This document shows, one piece after another, positions 53,480 to 60,791 of a DNA stretch of 64,000 bases. Each line of letters begins with the position of its first letter. Positions within the stretch are counted from its first letter, which is position 1. Below the pieces are notes generated by a model. The model worked only from the letters and a program-made list of their open reading frames with translations. It ran no database searches and was not told where the DNA came from. The DNA comes from Actinopolyspora lacussalsi. Lineage in GTDB: Bacteria > Actinomycetota > Actinomycetes > Mycobacteriales > Pseudonocardiaceae. The stretch covers positions 83,501 through 147,500 of the forward strand of contig JAURUC010000001.1 in NCBI GenBank assembly GCA_030803735.1. Reading direction: 5' to 3'. The translations under genes were made by a program, and so were the position numbers.

Positions 53480-53668
53480 TCAGCCGCGCAGCGCCCGCAG
53501 GAAGGCGTTCCACCGGTGCGATCCGAAGGCGAGTGTTGCCGCCGCGCGGTTCTTGGTGTCGCGCACTTCGGTGCCGTGGCCGGTGAAGCGGACTTCGACA
53601 CAGTTGTTGTTGTTGCCACCGCTGTAGCTGCTGACGAACCAGCCGGAAGCGGTCGGTTTCGTGGACAT
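53480..53668 (-). CDS. DUF397 protein, copy 3 of a tandem array
   Basis: 62 residues. DUF397 proteins are small partners of XRE/DUF5753 regulators (WhiJ/BldB-type sets). Core: WFVSSYSGGNNNNCVEV, then TEVRDTKNR and AFLRALR. Nucleotide identity to the copies at 53731 and 53986 is very high over the central 100 bp, pointing to recent duplication. It is the farthest copy from the XRE gene. Confidence 0.85.
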   Translation of the reverse strand: MSTKPTASGWFVSSYSGGNNNNCVEVRFTGHGTEVRDTKNRAAATLAFGSHRWNAFLRALRG

Positions 53669-53730
53669 GCCCGAACTCCTCGAACGGTCCTGATGGGGAT
53701 CGTTTCGAAGCATGACCTGGCCGCTCGGGA

Positions 53731-53928
53731 TCACGCCATGTTGTCGGGCAGAGTTCGCACGAAGGAGTTCCACTGCCCGCGCTCGAAGGCGAGTGTTCCC
53801 GCCGCGCGGTTCTTGGTGTCGCGCACTTCGGTGCTGTGGCCGGTGAAGCGGACTTCGACGCAGCTGTTGTTGCGGGGTCCGCTGTAGCTGCTGATGAACC
53901 AATCGGTGATGGAGTGCTCAGCGTTCAT
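53731..53928 (-). CDS. DUF397 protein, copy 2 of a tandem array
   Basis: 65 residues, MNAEHSITDWFISSYSGPRN. Same core as its neighbours (CVEVRFTG, TEVRDTKNR) with a variant N-rich loop (PRNNS instead of GGNNNN), so it may have changed partner. The ATG at 53928 has AAGGA 8 nt upstream; an in-frame TTG at 53934 is less likely. The 62-bp gap to copy 3 has no obvious promoter. Confidence 0.85.
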   Translation of the reverse strand: MNAEHSITDWFISSYSGPRNNSCVEVRFTGHSTEVRDTKNRAAGTLAFERGQWNSFVRTLPDNMA

Positions 53929-53985
53929 GATCAAAATCCTTCCGTAGTCGGGGTGTCCCGATGAGCGAATCCGAAATACCTATGG

Positions 53986-54186
53986 CTACGCGATGCGATC
54001 AAACAGGGTGCGCAGGAACTCTGTCCAGTGGGTACGGGTGAAGCTCAATGTTTCTGCGGTGCGGTTCTTGGTGTCGCGCACTTCGGTGCCCTGGCTTGTG
54101 AAGCGGACCTCGACGCAGTTGTTGTTGTTACCACCGCTGTAGCTGCTGACGAACCAGCGCGGGGAGTGCCTTTCAGCCGTGACCAT
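53986..54186 (-). CDS. DUF397 protein, copy 1 of a tandem array
   Basis: 66 residues, MVTAERHSPRWFVSSYSGG. The ATG overlaps the end of the XRE gene by 14 nt, so this copy is translationally coupled to the regulator and is the likely original partner. The core matches the other two copies (GGNNNNCVEV, TEVRDTKNR), but the C-terminal third diverges (TLSFTRTHWTEFLRT). Confidence 0.88.
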   Translation of the reverse strand: MVTAERHSPRWFVSSYSGGNNNNCVEVRFTSQGTEVRDTKNRTAETLSFTRTHWTEFLRTLFDRIA

Positions 54187-55051
54187 GACCGAGCTCCTTC
54201 ACATGTCTGGCTATGAAATCCTGCGATTCCTGTGGTCCGAGAGCTATAGCTCGCAGCCTGTCGAAGGCACGCGTACATTCGTCGATGTCTCGCTGCTCGA
54301 CTACGTAGACACCAGCTCCGATGAATGTCGGCTGATGGACGATGTCCGGAACAGTGTCTCCGAAGCGGAGTATCTCGATAGGACCGCCGAGCAGGGGATG
54401 GTCTACGGCATTCAAGGGCACGACTTGAACCACCACATGTGGATGTCGCTCGACCATCGCCAGGAGATGCTCAAGTTGAGATTGGAGGATCCGCTGGCTT
54501 CCTATGGGGCGCCGCAAGGCTGCTTCTCCGATTACGAACCATATGAGTGGTGGATTCGTGCGCTCCAGGAGTTCCTGGCGCTCCAGCCGGAAGCGTACGT
54601 GAGTTTCGGAGTCTTCTCTGTCAGCATTCGGCGTGATCGCTTCAGCTGAGCGCATCATGGCCCTGATGTAGTCTTCGTGTTGCAGTAGTCCTGGTATAAG
54701 CTCACTGTCGGCGTAGTATATCTCGGTCGCGTCCTGCTCATGATCCAACAGACGCCGGAAGGCTCCGGGAAGCCCATCTGAGTAAACCCTCCGAGGCTTG
54801 CGTTGGCGAGCTGTTTGTGCCAGGCCTTTGATCTGTTCACGTGAGTCACTCGGCGCGTGGAAGTAGTCCAGTAGCGACTCGATCTCGATGATCTTCAGTG
54901 AAGCCTGTCCACGTTCCAGTCTGCTGATGAGGCTCGCGTCGCATTCGATGACGTCTGCTGCTTCTTTCTGGCTCTTGCCTGCGCCTTCTCGGAGTCTGCG
55001 TAGCTCTGCTCCGAGCTGCCGTCGCTCGATAGTGGCGCGCGACTGAGCCAT
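54173..55051 (-). CDS. XRE/DUF5753 regulator (WhiJ-like)
   Basis: 292 residues. N-terminal HTH_31-type domain (LGAELRRLREGAGKSQKEAA, SLISRLERGQASL) and C-terminal DUF5753 sensor (YYADSELIPGLLQHEDYIRA, IGEAALRRPIG, VVQVVPLNAVDHP). WhiJ-like proteins with DUF397 partners influence development and antibiotic production in Streptomyces. GC content is much lower than the neighbours (near 50% in places), a sign of transfer. A GGGAGG site precedes the ATG, and a 25-bp palindrome lies 30 bp upstream. Confidence 0.9.
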   Translation of the reverse strand: MAQSRATIERRQLGAELRRLREGAGKSQKEAADVIECDASLISRLERGQASLKIIEIESLLDYFHAPSDSREQIKGLAQTARQRKPRRVYSDGLPGAFRRLLDHEQDATEIYYADSELIPGLLQHEDYIRAMMRSAEAITPNADREDSETHVRFRLERQELLERTNPPLIWFVIGEAALRRPIGSQRILQSQLEHLLAMVERHPHVVVQVVPLNAVDHPLLGGPIEILRFGDTVPDIVHQPTFIGAGVYVVEQRDIDECTRAFDRLRAIALGPQESQDFIARHVKELGHGHG

Positions 55052-55081
55052 ACGGTGACCTCCCGCAACATCACCCGTTCA

Positions 55082-55106
55082 GGTCCTAGGTGAATCACCT
55101 AGGACC
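55082..55106. promoter_or_regulatory. 25-bp palindromic operator candidate of the XRE system
   Basis: GGTCCTAGGTGA (55082-55093), A, TCACCTAGGACC (55095-55106): perfect 12-bp arms around one base. It lies between the XRE gene and a divergent small gene, with TATTCT (55110-55115) just beside it as a possible -10 box. Most likely bound by the XRE protein. Confidence 0.75.
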
Positions 55107-55186
55107 GTTTATTCTATGTGTGTAACCAACCACACACTGTCCGTCCAACACGGGCAGTCTATCCAGCCGGTGAGGAGAGGATTTCC

Positions 55187-55612
55187 GTGCGTTTCGGCTA
55201 CACCCTCGAACACGGACCAGCGTCGCTACCCTTCGGCGCCCACGACCCGCTGATCACCAGCCTCGAAGTGGACACCACGAACCGCGATCCCGAGTCACTG
55301 CGAGCGGAACTGCGTGACTGGGCGGTCGCCGAGCTCGCGCACGGCGACTTCGAGTTCGGCCTCTACACCGCCGAGTTCGGGGCCTGGCGTGCCACCAACG
55401 GCACCGGCCACTACCTGCGGGTGCTCTACCTGGTCTGGAGCGGCGAGGAGGTGCTCACCTCGTACACCGAGGACAGCCCGGTCAACTTCGCCGGAGTTCG
55501 GCTGCTGACCGCGCAGGCCGACGCCTTCGAATCGCTGCTCGCCACCGAACGACGGTCCGAATCCCGCGCCGACCGGCGAACGGCATCCGCTTCGCCCGCC
55601 CCGGTGGGATGA
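55187..55612 (+). CDS. Hypothetical protein divergent from the XRE regulator
   Basis: 141 residues, no signal peptide or membrane helix and no family I recognise. An acidic beta-rich domain: VRFGYTLEHGPASLPFG, EVDTTNRDPESLRAELRDWA, EFGAWRATNGTGHYLRVLYL. The last 25 residues are disordered. GGAGAGG 6 nt before the GTG at 55187 sets the start. It shares the palindromic control region with the XRE gene, so it may be a target or third member of that unit. GC content returns to normal here. Confidence 0.65.
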   Translation: MRFGYTLEHGPASLPFGAHDPLITSLEVDTTNRDPESLRAELRDWAVAELAHGDFEFGLYTAEFGAWRATNGTGHYLRVLYLVWSGEEVLTSYTEDSPVNFAGVRLLTAQADAFESLLATERRSESRADRRTASASPAPVG

Positions 55613-55647
55613 TGCCGGGAAGCCCCCGATGGGGTTACGGTCGGCGT

Positions 55648-55665
55648 CGATTTCTCGAGAAATCG
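55648..55665. repeat. 18-bp intergenic palindrome, copy 4 (perfect)
   Basis: CGATTTCTCGAGAAATCG, fully palindromic, between the convergent 55187 gene and nadE. Confidence 0.65.
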
Positions 55666-55699
55666 CCGCGCCAGTACGGCGGTGTGGCCCCGGCTGTGT

Positions 55700-55717
55700 C
55701 AATTTCTCGCGAAATCG
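55700..55717. repeat. 18-bp intergenic palindrome, copy 5
   Basis: CAATTTCTCGCGAAATCG, one outer mismatch, 52 bp from copy 4 in the same gap. Confidence 0.6.
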
Positions 55718-55789
55718 CCGGGACGGTGGCGAGAGCCGTGCGAGAGGTTCCGCCAACCGAGCGCTAAGACAACCGGGGCGAAAGAACCG

Positions 55790-57562
55790 TCAGGGCCGCG
55801 CCTCGCGCCACCGATTGGTCACGGGCAACCGGCGGTCCCGCCCGAACGCCTTCAGCGTGATCTTGGTGCCCGGTGGGTACTGCCTGCGCTTGTGCTCCGC
55901 CCGGTCGACCATCCGCAGCACCCGCTCCACCAGCTCGGCGTCGAAACCCTCCAGCAGCAGGTCGTCGTAGCTCTTGTCACCCTCGACGTAACCGTCGAGC
56001 ACCTCGTCGAGCAGTTCGTACGGCGGCAGCGAGTCCGTGTCCACCTGGCCGGGTCGCAGCTCGGCCGAGGGTTCCTTGGTTATCGAGCTCTCCGGGATCG
56101 GCGGCGTCTCACCGCGCTTCTCGGCCTCCGCGTTGCGCCAGCGCGCCAGCCGCCACACCAGCGTCTTGGGCACGTCCTTGATCGGCGCGAACCCGCCGAC
56201 CGCGTCGCCGTAGATCGTGGAGTAGCCCACCGCCAGCTCCGTCTTGTTGCCCGGGGCCAGCACTAGGTGCCCGTGCTGATTGGACAGCGCCATCAGCGTG
56301 ATTCCCCGGCAGCGCGCCTGCACGTTCTCCTCGGCCAGTCCGGACAGTCCCAGCTGGTCGACGAACACCCGGACCATGTCCTCGATCGGGTGCACCTCGA
56401 AGTGGCAGCCGATCCGCTCGGCCAGCTCGGCCGCGTCGGAACGGGAGTGCTCCGTGGAGTAGTGCGAGGGCAGCGACACCCCGTACAGCCCGTCCGCACC
56501 CAGTGCGTCCGCGCTCAGCGCCGCGCACACCGACGAGTCGATACCACCGGAGAAGCCGAAGGCCACCGACTTGAACCCGTTCTTGCGCAGGTAGTCCCGC
56601 AGCCCGGTGACCAGCGCCCACCACACCTCGGCCTCCTCGGCCAGCGGCTCGGTGAGCCCCTCGTTCTCCTCGGGCTCGTAGGCGGGCAGCGGATCCGGAC
56701 TCAGCGTGAGTCGGTCGACGTGGAAGGCGGGCAGCGCGCGCGGGCGGAAGTGCAGCGGTGTTCCCTGCTCGACCGGTTCGGGGGACACATCGGTGGAGGT
56801 GTGGCCGCCCGCGCTGAGCTCCAGGTCGCGCACCAGCAGGTGCTCCGCGAACCGAGGGGCGCGACTCAGCAGTTCCCCGTGATTCGTGGCGATCATCGAG
56901 TCGCCGTCGAAGACCAGCTCGTCCTGCGCGCCCACCATGTTCACGTAGGCCATCGGCGCCCCGGCCTCGGCGGCGCGGCGCACCACAAGCTGGGTGCGCT
57001 CGTGGTCCTTGGCCCGCTGGTACGGCGAGCCGTTGACGCAGACCACCGCGTCCACCCCGACCTTGCCGAGTGCCGCGATCGGTCCGCCGTTCTGCCAGAT
57101 GTCCTCACAGATGACCACGCCGATGTCGAGGCCGTGGAACCGCACGATCGGCAGGTCGTAGCCGGGGGCGAAGTAGCGCGCCTCGTCGAAGACCCCGTAG
57201 TTCGGCAGGTGGTGCTTGAAGTAGGTGCTGACCACCTCGCCGCCGTGCAGCAGCGAAGCCGCGTTGCGCACCCCCTCGTCATCGCGGTCCAGATGCCCCA
57301 CGATCACCAGCGCCTCGCCGCAGCCCGCGTCCCGCAGCCGCACCGCCAGCGACTCCAACTCGGCGCGGTTGGCCGCCGCGAACGACTTGCGCAGCGCCAG
57401 GTCCTCCACCGGATAGCCGGACAGCACCATCTCCGGGAACGCCACGACGTGCGCCCCGCGCGCCACGGCTTCCTCGCTGCGTTCCAGGACCAGCGAACTG
57501 TTACCCGCGATATCGCCCACGCAGGGGTTTACCTGGGCCAGAGCTACGCGCAACTGCGGCAT
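55790..57562 (-). CDS. nadE: Glutamine-hydrolysing NAD+ synthetase
   Basis: Makes NAD from nicotinate adenine dinucleotide with ammonia from glutamine. About 590 residues: an N-terminal nitrilase-type glutaminase (FPEMVLSGYP Glu, FKHHLPNYGVFDE Lys, VVICEDIWQNGG Cys region) and a C-terminal synthetase with the P-loop FGFSGGIDSSV. The ATG at 57562 gives MPQLRVALAQVNPCVGDI, the standard N-terminus; the frame to 57766 is not used. Divergent from the lipoprotein protease gene, 85 bp apart. Confidence 0.95.
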   Translation of the reverse strand: MPQLRVALAQVNPCVGDIAGNSSLVLERSEEAVARGAHVVAFPEMVLSGYPVEDLALRKSFAAANRAELESLAVRLRDAGCGEALVIVGHLDRDDEGVRNAASLLHGGEVVSTYFKHHLPNYGVFDEARYFAPGYDLPIVRFHGLDIGVVICEDIWQNGGPIAALGKVGVDAVVCVNGSPYQRAKDHERTQLVVRRAAEAGAPMAYVNMVGAQDELVFDGDSMIATNHGELLSRAPRFAEHLLVRDLELSAGGHTSTDVSPEPVEQGTPLHFRPRALPAFHVDRLTLSPDPLPAYEPEENEGLTEPLAEEAEVWWALVTGLRDYLRKNGFKSVAFGFSGGIDSSVCAALSADALGADGLYGVSLPSHYSTEHSRSDAAELAERIGCHFEVHPIEDMVRVFVDQLGLSGLAEENVQARCRGITLMALSNQHGHLVLAPGNKTELAVGYSTIYGDAVGGFAPIKDVPKTLVWRLARWRNAEAEKRGETPPIPESSITKEPSAELRPGQVDTDSLPPYELLDEVLDGYVEGDKSYDDLLLEGFDAELVERVLRMVDRAEHKRRQYPPGTKITLKAFGRDRRLPVTNRWREARP

Positions 57563-57647
57563 GCCCCCATCTTCGCTCAGTGACGCCGCGCACGTTCGCC
57601 GGGGCGACCCATCGTGCGGTTCGGTGTCGCGTGTCACGATCCCGCGC

Positions 57648-59225
57648 ATGCTTCGCCCACGAATCGTGGTCGCCGCTGTCGCTCTTCTGGGGGTCACGAC
57701 GGCGTGCTCGAACACGCAGGATTCACAACAGCAGCACAACGAACCATCCGGTGAGCAGAGCTCCACCGCCGAGCTGCGGGACTACTACCAGCAGTCACTC
57801 GACTGGGAGAGCTGCGAGTCCTACACCACCACTCCCCGCACGGAGAAGCTCTTCGGCACCGAGGGGCTGGAATGCGCCCGGCTGACCGTGCCGCTGGACT
57901 ACGACGAGCCCGACGGCGAGACCGCGAAGATCGGCGTGCTGCGCCGGTCCGCCTCCGACGAGCAGGCGCGCATCGGTTCGTTGGTGTCCAATCCCGGCGG
58001 GCCGGGCGCCTCCGGGATGGCCTCGGCCGCCGCGCGGATCTCCAGCGTGAAGGGCACCGAGCTCGGCGAGAAGTTCGACCTGGTCGGCTTCGACCCGCGC
58101 GGCGTCGGGGCGAGCACTCCTCGCGTCGAGTGCCTCAACGCCTCGGAGAAGGACACCGCTCGACTGAACTCCGAGGTGATCACCTCCGACGGAGCCGTCG
58201 AACGGATCGAGGAGGAGAACCGCCGCTACGCCGAGAAGTGCGCCGAACGCAGCGGTGAGAAGTTGCTGGCCAACGTGGGCACCGCCAGCGTCGCCAGGGA
58301 CATGGACGTGCTGCGGGCCGCGCTCGGTGACGAGAAACTCACCTATCTCGGTTACTCCTACGGCACGTTGCTCGGCAACGAGTACGCCTCCCGGTTCCCG
58401 GACCGCGTCCGGGCAATGGTGCTGGACGGCGCCGTGGCGCCGGGCGAGTGGGACCAGACCGAGACCAACCTGGAACAGGCCGCCGGGTTCCAGCAGGCCT
58501 TCGACTCCTTCGCACAGTGGTGCGCCAGGCAGCAGCGCTGCGCGCTGGGCGGCGATCCCGACCGCGCGGTGCGGCGGTTCCACGAGATCACCCGCCCCCT
58601 GATCGACAGTCCGGCCGCCACGAGATTCGACGGGAGGAAACTGTCCTACGAGGATGTCGAGACCGGCCTCGTGCAGGCGCTCTACACGAAGCAGTATTGG
58701 AAGCCACTCAACGCGGGACTGTCCCGGTTGGCCAATGGCGACGGCTCGGTGCTGCTGCGACTGGCCGACCTCTACCACGGCAGAGCCGAGGACGGTTCCT
58801 ACTCCAACATGATGGCCGCCCACCAGGCGGTGGTCTGCGTGGACGCCAACCGCATCGGCGGCAGGCAGCAACAGCGCGAACTCAACCGGAAGTACCGCCA
58901 GGCCGCCCCCTTCACCGACGACGGTCAGCCGGTCAGCTCCGCCCGCGACCGCTGTGCCTTCTGGCCCGTCCCGGAGACAGGTGACAAGCCGGAGCCCCGA
59001 CCGGGGAAACTGCCCGCCACGATGGTGATATCGACCACCGGAGACCCGGCCACGCCCTACGAGAACGGGCGAGAGCTCGCCGACGCGCTGGGCGGGAGGC
59101 TGCTGACCTACGAGGGTGAGGGGCACACGGTTTTCCTCGGCGACAACGACTGCGTGAACAAGGCAGGGACGCGCTACCTGGTCGATCTGCGGGTTCCCGA
59201 GCAGGGCAAGCGCTGCTCGGCCTGA
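57648..59225 (+). CDS. Secreted lipoprotein TAP-like peptidase
   Basis: 525 residues. Lipoprotein signal MLRPRIVVAAVALLGVTTAC with lipobox Cys20. Alpha/beta hydrolase with oxyanion NPGGPGASG, nucleophile Ser in YLGYSYGTLLG, Asp in TTGDPATPYENG and His in EGEGHTVFLGDN; this is the tripeptidyl-aminopeptidase C-terminal-domain family (Rv2223c/Rv2224c, SlpD/E). It cleaves peptides outside the membrane. A strong hairpin lies 107 nt after the stop, before glnA2. Confidence 0.9.
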   Translation: MLRPRIVVAAVALLGVTTACSNTQDSQQQHNEPSGEQSSTAELRDYYQQSLDWESCESYTTTPRTEKLFGTEGLECARLTVPLDYDEPDGETAKIGVLRRSASDEQARIGSLVSNPGGPGASGMASAAARISSVKGTELGEKFDLVGFDPRGVGASTPRVECLNASEKDTARLNSEVITSDGAVERIEEENRRYAEKCAERSGEKLLANVGTASVARDMDVLRAALGDEKLTYLGYSYGTLLGNEYASRFPDRVRAMVLDGAVAPGEWDQTETNLEQAAGFQQAFDSFAQWCARQQRCALGGDPDRAVRRFHEITRPLIDSPAATRFDGRKLSYEDVETGLVQALYTKQYWKPLNAGLSRLANGDGSVLLRLADLYHGRAEDGSYSNMMAAHQAVVCVDANRIGGRQQQRELNRKYRQAAPFTDDGQPVSSARDRCAFWPVPETGDKPEPRPGKLPATMVISTTGDPATPYENGRELADALGGRLLTYEGEGHTVFLGDNDCVNKAGTRYLVDLRVPEQGKRCSA

Positions 59226-59331
59226 TCGAGGTTTTCCGGTCGGGGCCGTGACCGCCCCATCGGAAGCTCCGCACCGACAGTCACGCGCCGAGCCCCCGGT
59301 CCGAGCGAGGCTCGGCCACGCTGTCGGTGGG

Positions 59332-59369
59332 CGTGCCCCACCCACTCGTGACCGAGCGGGTGGGGCACG
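59332..59369 (+). terminator. Hairpin between the TAP-like gene and glnA2
   Basis: 17-nt arms (59332-59348 and 59353-59369) pair with one mismatch and close on TGAC. It ends 28 nt before the glnA2 start, so it could also act as a leader hairpin. Confidence 0.6.
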
Positions 59370-59397
59370 AACCCGCCCGGACGCTTAGGGTGCGGGC

Positions 59398-60741
59398 ATG
59401 GATCGTCAGCAGGAGTTCGTGCTCCGCACTCTGGAAGAACGCGACATCCGCTTCGTGCGGCTGTGGTTCACCGACGTTCTCGGCATTCTCAAATCGGTGG
59501 CCATCTCGCCCGCCGAGCTCGAAGGGGCCTTCGCCGAGGGGATCGGTTTCGACGGATCCGCGATCGAGGGGTTCTCCCGCATCTACGAGTCGGACATGGT
59601 CGCCAAACCCGATCCGGCGACCTTCCAAGTGCTGCCCTGGGAAACCGCCGACGGCGAACACTACTCGGCGCGGATGTACTGCGACATTACGATGCCGGAC
59701 GGATCGCCCTGCTGGGCCGACCCCAGGCACGTGCTCCGGCGCACCCTCTCGAAGGCGACCGAGGCCGGGTTCACCTGCTACGTGCATCCGGAGATCGAGT
59801 TCTTCCTGCTCAAGGATCTGCCCGTGGACGGCAGCGAACCCGTGGCCGCGGATTCCGGCGGGTACTTCGACCAGGCCAGCCACGACGCCGCCCCGCACTT
59901 CCGGCGCAACGCCATCGAGGCGCTGGAGGCGATGGGGATATCCGTCGAGTTCAGCCACCACGAGGGCGCCCCCGGGCAGCAGGAGATCGACCTGCGCTAC
60001 GCCGACGCCCTGACCATGGCCGACAACGTGATGACCTTCCGGTACACGGTCAAGGAGGTCGCGCTCACCCAGAACGTGCGGGCCTCGTTCATGCCCAAAC
60101 CGTTCAGTGAGCAACCCGGTTCCGGGATGCACACCCACATCAGCCTGTTCGAGGGCGACCAGAACGCCTTCTACCACCCGGAGAACCCCTACGAGCTCTC
60201 CGACACCGGCCGGGCCTTCGTGGCCGGGCTGCTGCGACACGCCAGGGAAATCAGCGCGGTTACCAACCAATGGGTGAATTCCTACAAACGCCTCGTGGTC
60301 GGCGGTGAGGCGCCCACGGCGGTCTGCTGGGGCCACGCGAACCGCTCCGCACTGGTGCGGGTGCCGATGTACTCGCCGGGCAAGTCCTCCTCTCGGCGCG
60401 TGGAGATGCGCAACCTCGACTCCGCTTGCAACCCCTACCTGGCTTACGCGGCCATCCTCGCCGCGGGGCTGCGCGGCGTGGAGCAGGGCTACGAACTTCC
60501 CCCCGCGGCCGAGGACGACGTCTGGTCGCTGACCGAGAGCGAACGCAAGGCCGCCGGGTATCCCAGCCTGCCCCAGAACCTCAACGAGGCGCTGTCCGAG
60601 ATGGAGAACTCGGAGCTCATGGCGGAGACGCTCGGCGAGCACGTGTTCGACTTCTTCCTGCGCAACAAGCGGGCCGAGTGGAACGCCTATCGCAGCCACG
60701 TCACGCCTTACGAGCTTCGCACCCTGATGCCGATGCTGTGA
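59398..60741 (+). CDS. glnA2: Glutamine synthetase-like enzyme GlnA2
   Basis: 447 residues of the GS-I fold. N-terminal RLWFTDVLGILKSVAI, the GFDGSAIEGF latch, metal-binding VHPEIEFFL, the GSGMHTHISL segment, KRLV and RVEMRNLDSACNPY. The length and N-terminus match GlnA2 (Rv2222c), not the main GlnA1. In Streptomyces GlnA2 acts as a gamma-glutamylpolyamine synthetase, so true glutamine synthesis is not certain. The usual adenylylation loop of GlnA1 (NLYDLPP) is absent. Confidence 0.92.
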   Translation: MDRQQEFVLRTLEERDIRFVRLWFTDVLGILKSVAISPAELEGAFAEGIGFDGSAIEGFSRIYESDMVAKPDPATFQVLPWETADGEHYSARMYCDITMPDGSPCWADPRHVLRRTLSKATEAGFTCYVHPEIEFFLLKDLPVDGSEPVAADSGGYFDQASHDAAPHFRRNAIEALEAMGISVEFSHHEGAPGQQEIDLRYADALTMADNVMTFRYTVKEVALTQNVRASFMPKPFSEQPGSGMHTHISLFEGDQNAFYHPENPYELSDTGRAFVAGLLRHAREISAVTNQWVNSYKRLVVGGEAPTAVCWGHANRSALVRVPMYSPGKSSSRRVEMRNLDSACNPYLAYAAILAAGLRGVEQGYELPPAAEDDVWSLTESERKAAGYPSLPQNLNEALSEMENSELMAETLGEHVFDFFLRNKRAEWNAYRSHVTPYELRTLMPML

Positions 60742-60791
60742 TCCGGTCGGGGAGTGCCGACCTCGAAGCCTCGACGGTAGGTTCAGGACTC

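Noticed and set aside
54179..54649. 156-residue plus-strand frame opposite the XRE gene
   Set aside because: Lies fully antisense to a clear HTH/DUF5753 gene and has no family match.
59281..60699. 472-residue minus-strand open frame opposite glnA2
   Set aside because: Mirror frame of glnA2 codons with no recognisable domain or ribosome site.
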